Source: Bacillota bacterium
GTDB lineage: Bacteria; Bacillota; Clostridia; Acetivibrionales; DSM-1351
Direction: 5' to 3'
Assembly: GCA_023412635.1 (NCBI GenBank)
Contig: JAEYNI010000362.1
Span: 1-8,084 of the forward strand
Length of the DNA: 8,084 bases
Of the stretch, positions 5,701-8,084 are shown piece by piece. Below the pieces are notes generated by a model. It was not told where the DNA came from. It did no database searches and saw only the letters and a list, made by a program, of their open reading frames with translations. Made by a program: the position numbers and the translations under genes. Within the stretch, counting starts at the first letter, position 1. Every line of letters begins with the position of its first letter.

Positions 5701-6570
5701 ATGAAAGTAAGCGTATATACACTAAATTCATTTGCTAAAACAAAAGAAGGAGGAAATGCAGCAGGTGTTGTGACTAATGCAGATTCATTATCGGAAGAGG
5801 AAATGAGAAAAATTGCTGAAATTCTAGGATTTAGCGAAACCGCTTTTATATTGCAATCAAATGTAGCAGACTTTAAAGTGAGATTCTTTACGCCAAAGGA
5901 AGAGATTGATTTATGCGGTCATGCAACCATTGCAACCTTCCATACAATGGCAAGTCTGGGGTTATTAAAACCAGGTACTTATAAACAGGAGACCAAAGCC
6001 GGAATCTTGGGAATTGAAATTAAAGAAGATAACTCCATTATGATGAATCAACCGGTTCCTGTGTTTTCGGAAATTATAGATAAAGATGAACTTGCCGATT
6101 CATTGAATATCAAAGCTTCGCAAATGCCGGAAGATTTGCCGATCCAAGTCGTATCAACTGGAATTCGGGATATTATGGTACCCGTGAAAAGTATTAAGAT
6201 TTTAAATTCAATAAATCCTGATATGGAAAAAATAAAAAAGATTAGCCGAAAATACAACGCAGTCGGGTATCATGTTTTTACCTTAGAATCCTTACATGGT
6301 GCTTACGCTAATTGCAGAAACTTTGCTCCGTTATATGATATCCCTGAAGAATCGGCAACAGGAACATCAAACGGTGCACTTGGCTGCTATCTGTATCACA
6401 ATGGGAAAATCAACAACGAGCAGGCAGCAAACATTGTATTTGAACAAGGTTATTCCATGGGAAAGCCATCTGAAATCCTAGTGTCGTTAACAGTACAAGG
6501 AAATAAAATTCTCGAAGTCAAAGTAGGGGGAATTGCAATGAATCTGGCTTTATCAGAAGTTGAAATATAG
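5701..6570 (+). CDS. PhzF-family isomerase/epimerase
   Basis: 289 residues, typical of the PhzF/diaminopimelate-epimerase fold with two related halves. Seen motifs are GGNAAGVV (17-24, usually GNPAGV), FSETAFIL with Glu46 matching the catalytic Glu45 of PhzF, DLCGHATIAT with His74, and PEESATGTSNGAL (215-227) in the second half. In phenazine PhzF the last motif carries Asp208 (EDPATGS); here the equivalent is Glu217, which I believe is common in a clostridial subgroup. Family members isomerise or epimerise small acids without a metal. No phenazine genes are nearby, so a phenazine role is unlikely. The Shine-Dalgarno sequence TAAGGAGA (5687-5694) overlaps the stop of the upstream cyclodeaminase gene, which indicates co-transcription and probable translational coupling. 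The likely job is to process the substrate or product of that partner. Confidence 0.92.
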   Translation: MKVSVYTLNSFAKTKEGGNAAGVVTNADSLSEEEMRKIAEILGFSETAFILQSNVADFKVRFFTPKEEIDLCGHATIATFHTMASLGLLKPGTYKQETKAGILGIEIKEDNSIMMNQPVPVFSEIIDKDELADSLNIKASQMPEDLPIQVVSTGIRDIMVPVKSIKILNSINPDMEKIKKISRKYNAVGYHVFTLESLHGAYANCRNFAPLYDIPEESATGTSNGALGCYLYHNGKINNEQAANIVFEQGYSMGKPSEILVSLTVQGNKILEVKVGGIAMNLALSEVEI

Positions 6571-6667
6571 AAATGGATCAAACATTATTGAATACGCATA
6601 CCATCGCAATCTAGAGGCTGTCAATATGGTAAATAAATATTATGGTAAGGCTATAAGTTCAGACTAA
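6560..6667 (+). pseudogene. Possible tail of a lost gene after PhzF
   Basis: A reading frame open from 6542 to TAA at 6665-6667 encodes a protein-like C-terminal sequence (NIIEYAYHRNLEAVNMVNKYYG followed by KAISSD). The only start is a TTG at 6560 inside the PhzF gene, with no Shine-Dalgarno sequence. The stop codon overlaps that of the convergent minus-strand gene. It may be the remnant of a third operon gene or chance; no family is recognised. Confidence 0.2.
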
Positions 6668-7632
6668 CCATTTATGATTTGCGATACACTATCCTCCAAC
6701 CAATTAAAACTTTTTAGGAAGTTGATTTTATCGATAGCCTTAGTAGCTTTCCACCAGTTTTCACTAATGGCATACTCCTTTGCGTATTTCTCATTATTCT
6801 CAAACCAGCTCCAGTTTATATTCCAAACACCATTTTGCGGTCTTGTAGTTGTAAGATAGTCTAGTTCTATTTGAACCATGTCCTTATTTTCCTCATAAAA
6901 AATACTATCCGGGGATTTAATATAGTCAGAAGGCCTACGTGTATAATATAACCACTTTGTGGTATCCCTCTCTATAGAATTTTGCACAAGTTTTTTAATA
7001 TTTACAGTGAGGGGTTTGAGGTCGAAATGCTCCTTCAGTCCAGCTTTTTCAACTGTGTCAAGCAATACGCAAAATCCTCCCAAGCCCATGTCACCATATT
7101 CATTGGTTGTGTTGAGTTTATCAAAAATCCTATGGCTGAATAATATAGCTTTATTGAACAACTCCGATTTTTTATCAGCATATTTGAGTATGAAACTTGC
7201 TATTTGAGCTGTCAAACCTATTCCCTCAGTTAAGTTTGCTTCCATGTTGTGTGTCCACCAAGGCGCATGGGCATAATCATCATTTGAAGGAATATTGAAA
7301 TACCAACCGTTCTCAGAATAATATACAGTACTGTCGAAGAACTCGAATATCCCTTTAATCATCGGATGATTCTTATCATTGAAGCTAATACTATCTAAAA
7401 TATTCGCTGCCTGCAGAGTGGTATATGGGGAAGAATTAGGATTCCAGCTGTCTGCTTCAAGAGCATGTCCAAATCCTCCGTCCTCGTTCTGATAGAAGGA
7501 TAAAGCAGAAAGTACGGCCTCTTTACTTCCATTCTCAAAGTAATACTGCCATATTGCCAATTCCAGTTGCCTTGAATTACGATACATCCAGGACCTTATT
7601 TGTTTATAGTCCTCTGGTGATAATTTTTTCAT
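6664..7632 (-). CDS. Terpenoid-cyclase-fold (prenyltransferase/squalene oxidase repeat-like) protein, function unknown
   Basis: 322 residues from the chosen start. The sequence shows features of alpha/alpha-toroid repeat proteins: QNEDGGFGHALEADSWNPNS (48-67) followed by SPYTTLQAANIL, an internal GLGGF (183-187), and a second QW-like unit (RPQNGVW, 264-270) with NWSWF and ENWWKATKAI. It lacks a signal peptide and is rich in Trp and Tyr. The DXDD motif of class II cyclases is not seen, and no substrate can be assigned; many uncharacterised Firmicutes proteins look like this. An in-frame ATG 24 bases upstream is passed over because AGGTGG lies five bases before the ATG at 7632. It is downstream of the VOC gene on the same strand with a gap of about 95 bases, so the two might share a transcript, but no terminator or clear promoter was seen between them. 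Confidence 0.8.
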   Translation of the reverse strand: MKKLSPEDYKQIRSWMYRNSRQLELAIWQYYFENGSKEAVLSALSFYQNEDGGFGHALEADSWNPNSSPYTTLQAANILDSISFNDKNHPMIKGIFEFFDSTVYYSENGWYFNIPSNDDYAHAPWWTHNMEANLTEGIGLTAQIASFILKYADKKSELFNKAILFSHRIFDKLNTTNEYGDMGLGGFCVLLDTVEKAGLKEHFDLKPLTVNIKKLVQNSIERDTTKWLYYTRRPSDYIKSPDSIFYEENKDMVQIELDYLTTTRPQNGVWNINWSWFENNEKYAKEYAISENWWKATKAIDKINFLKSFNWLEDSVSQIING

Positions 7633-7637
7633 AAATG

Positions 7638-7643
7638 CCACCT
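7638..7643 (-). promoter_or_regulatory. Ribosome binding site deciding the toroid-protein start
   Basis: AGGTGG within GAAGAGGTGGC on the minus strand lies five bases before the ATG at 7630-7632. The alternative ATG at 7654-7656 has only AT-rich sequence before it. Confidence 0.65.
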
Positions 7644-7728
7644 CTTCAATATACATTTTAATAAATCTTTATATCTTTAGAATCTGAATAAATTAAATAG
7701 GATGCTACTCATTCAATTCATACGAACT

Positions 7729-8084
7729 CTACACAAACAAACACCACCAAACTCCGTATTTATCTATTAATTCCACACCGCATGGGCTGAAGAACAATTC
7801 ACCAAAAGGAGTGATGATTTCACTACCCTCGAGCATGGTTTCGTATGCTTTACGTACCCTAGCCTCTTGTCCTTCACCAAATTGAATACAAAACTGCATA
7901 GTATTGCCTGTAAGCCTATTTCTGCCGCCGGCACGAGTAGCGTCATGTGCTTCACCAACAGCAATGGCTTGTCCCAACACATCAAGCTCTCTATGAATGA
8001 CCATGCCATTTTCATCTACATCCTGATAACCAATATTGGCGTCAAAGGCCTTTTTGTAAAACTCGAAGGCTTCATCGCTTCCCT
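7729..8084 (-). CDS. PhnB-like VOC-fold (glyoxalase/bleomycin resistance) protein, N-terminus outside window
   Basis: About 117 residues are visible, running off the right edge in an open frame (first residues GSDEAFEFYKKAFDANIGYQDV). Family marks are the EAFEFYKKAF opening helix, a central HRELDVLGQAIAVGEAHD region, and the closing PFGELFFSPCGVELIDKYGVWWCLFV, which matches the typical fGe-DkyGv-W ending of PhnB-like VOC proteins. Probably only 10-20 N-terminal residues are missing. VOC proteins are small metal-dependent enzymes or binding proteins with very varied substrates (lyases, dioxygenases, antibiotic-binding proteins), so no reaction is proposed. The internal ATG at 8004 is not the start, because the fold's first helix lies upstream of it. 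Confidence 0.85.
   Translation of the reverse strand, partial: GSDEAFEFYKKAFDANIGYQDVDENGMVIHRELDVLGQAIAVGEAHDATRAGGRNRLTGNTMQFCIQFGEGQEARVRKAYETMLEGSEIITPFGELFFSPCGVELIDKYGVWWCLFV

Noticed and set aside
5701..6570. Phenazine biosynthesis locus
   Set aside because: PhzF-fold proteins are widespread and none of the other phenazine genes are present.
1..8084. CRISPR array, riboswitch or T-box
   Set aside because: No regularly spaced repeats, and no recognisable aptamer or T-box sequence ahead of any gene.

Overview
The window is AT-rich DNA with strong Shine-Dalgarno sites, compact intergenic regions and gene families typical of low-GC Firmicutes. The best guess is a Clostridia-class anaerobe, because the ProX-type editing protein, MocR-type regulator and PhzF subtype all look clostridial. 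This is judged from sequence style and remembered family features; species cannot be assigned. Most of it reads as ordinary chromosome with a few small accessory modules.

Left part (1-2115): the 3' end of a prolyl-tRNA editing (ProX/YbaK-domain) gene is followed by a single tRNA-Ala(GGC) gene with its own promoter, a leader with inverted repeats, and a strong intrinsic terminator. A stretch of about 600 bases without a convincing gene follows. It contains a 21-bp-period direct repeat resembling the end of an IS21-like element, and a weak 50-codon ORF. Next is a small secreted lipoprotein gene closed by an excellent terminator.

Middle (2116-6570): a divergent PlsC-like acyltransferase variant precedes the most interesting unit. 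That unit is a MocR-type (GntR plus aminotransferase domain) regulator on the minus strand, divergent from a tight two-gene operon encoding an ornithine cyclodeaminase/mu-crystallin family enzyme and a PhzF-family isomerase/epimerase. The 143-bp divergent region holds two recognisable promoters and three copies of a TGGTTG-type element. Two of these form a near-perfect palindrome that overlaps the regulator's -35 box and abuts the operon's -35 box. This fits a regulator that represses itself and activates the operon when PLP and/or an amino-acid ligand is bound. The enzyme pair suggests modification or catabolism of an unusual amino acid; the substrate cannot be read from sequence.

Right part (6571-8084): two minus-strand genes, a terpenoid-cyclase-fold (squalene/prenyltransferase repeat-like) protein of unknown function and a PhnB-like VOC-fold protein whose N-terminus runs off the window. 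A short in-frame stretch after the PhzF gene may be the tail of a lost gene.
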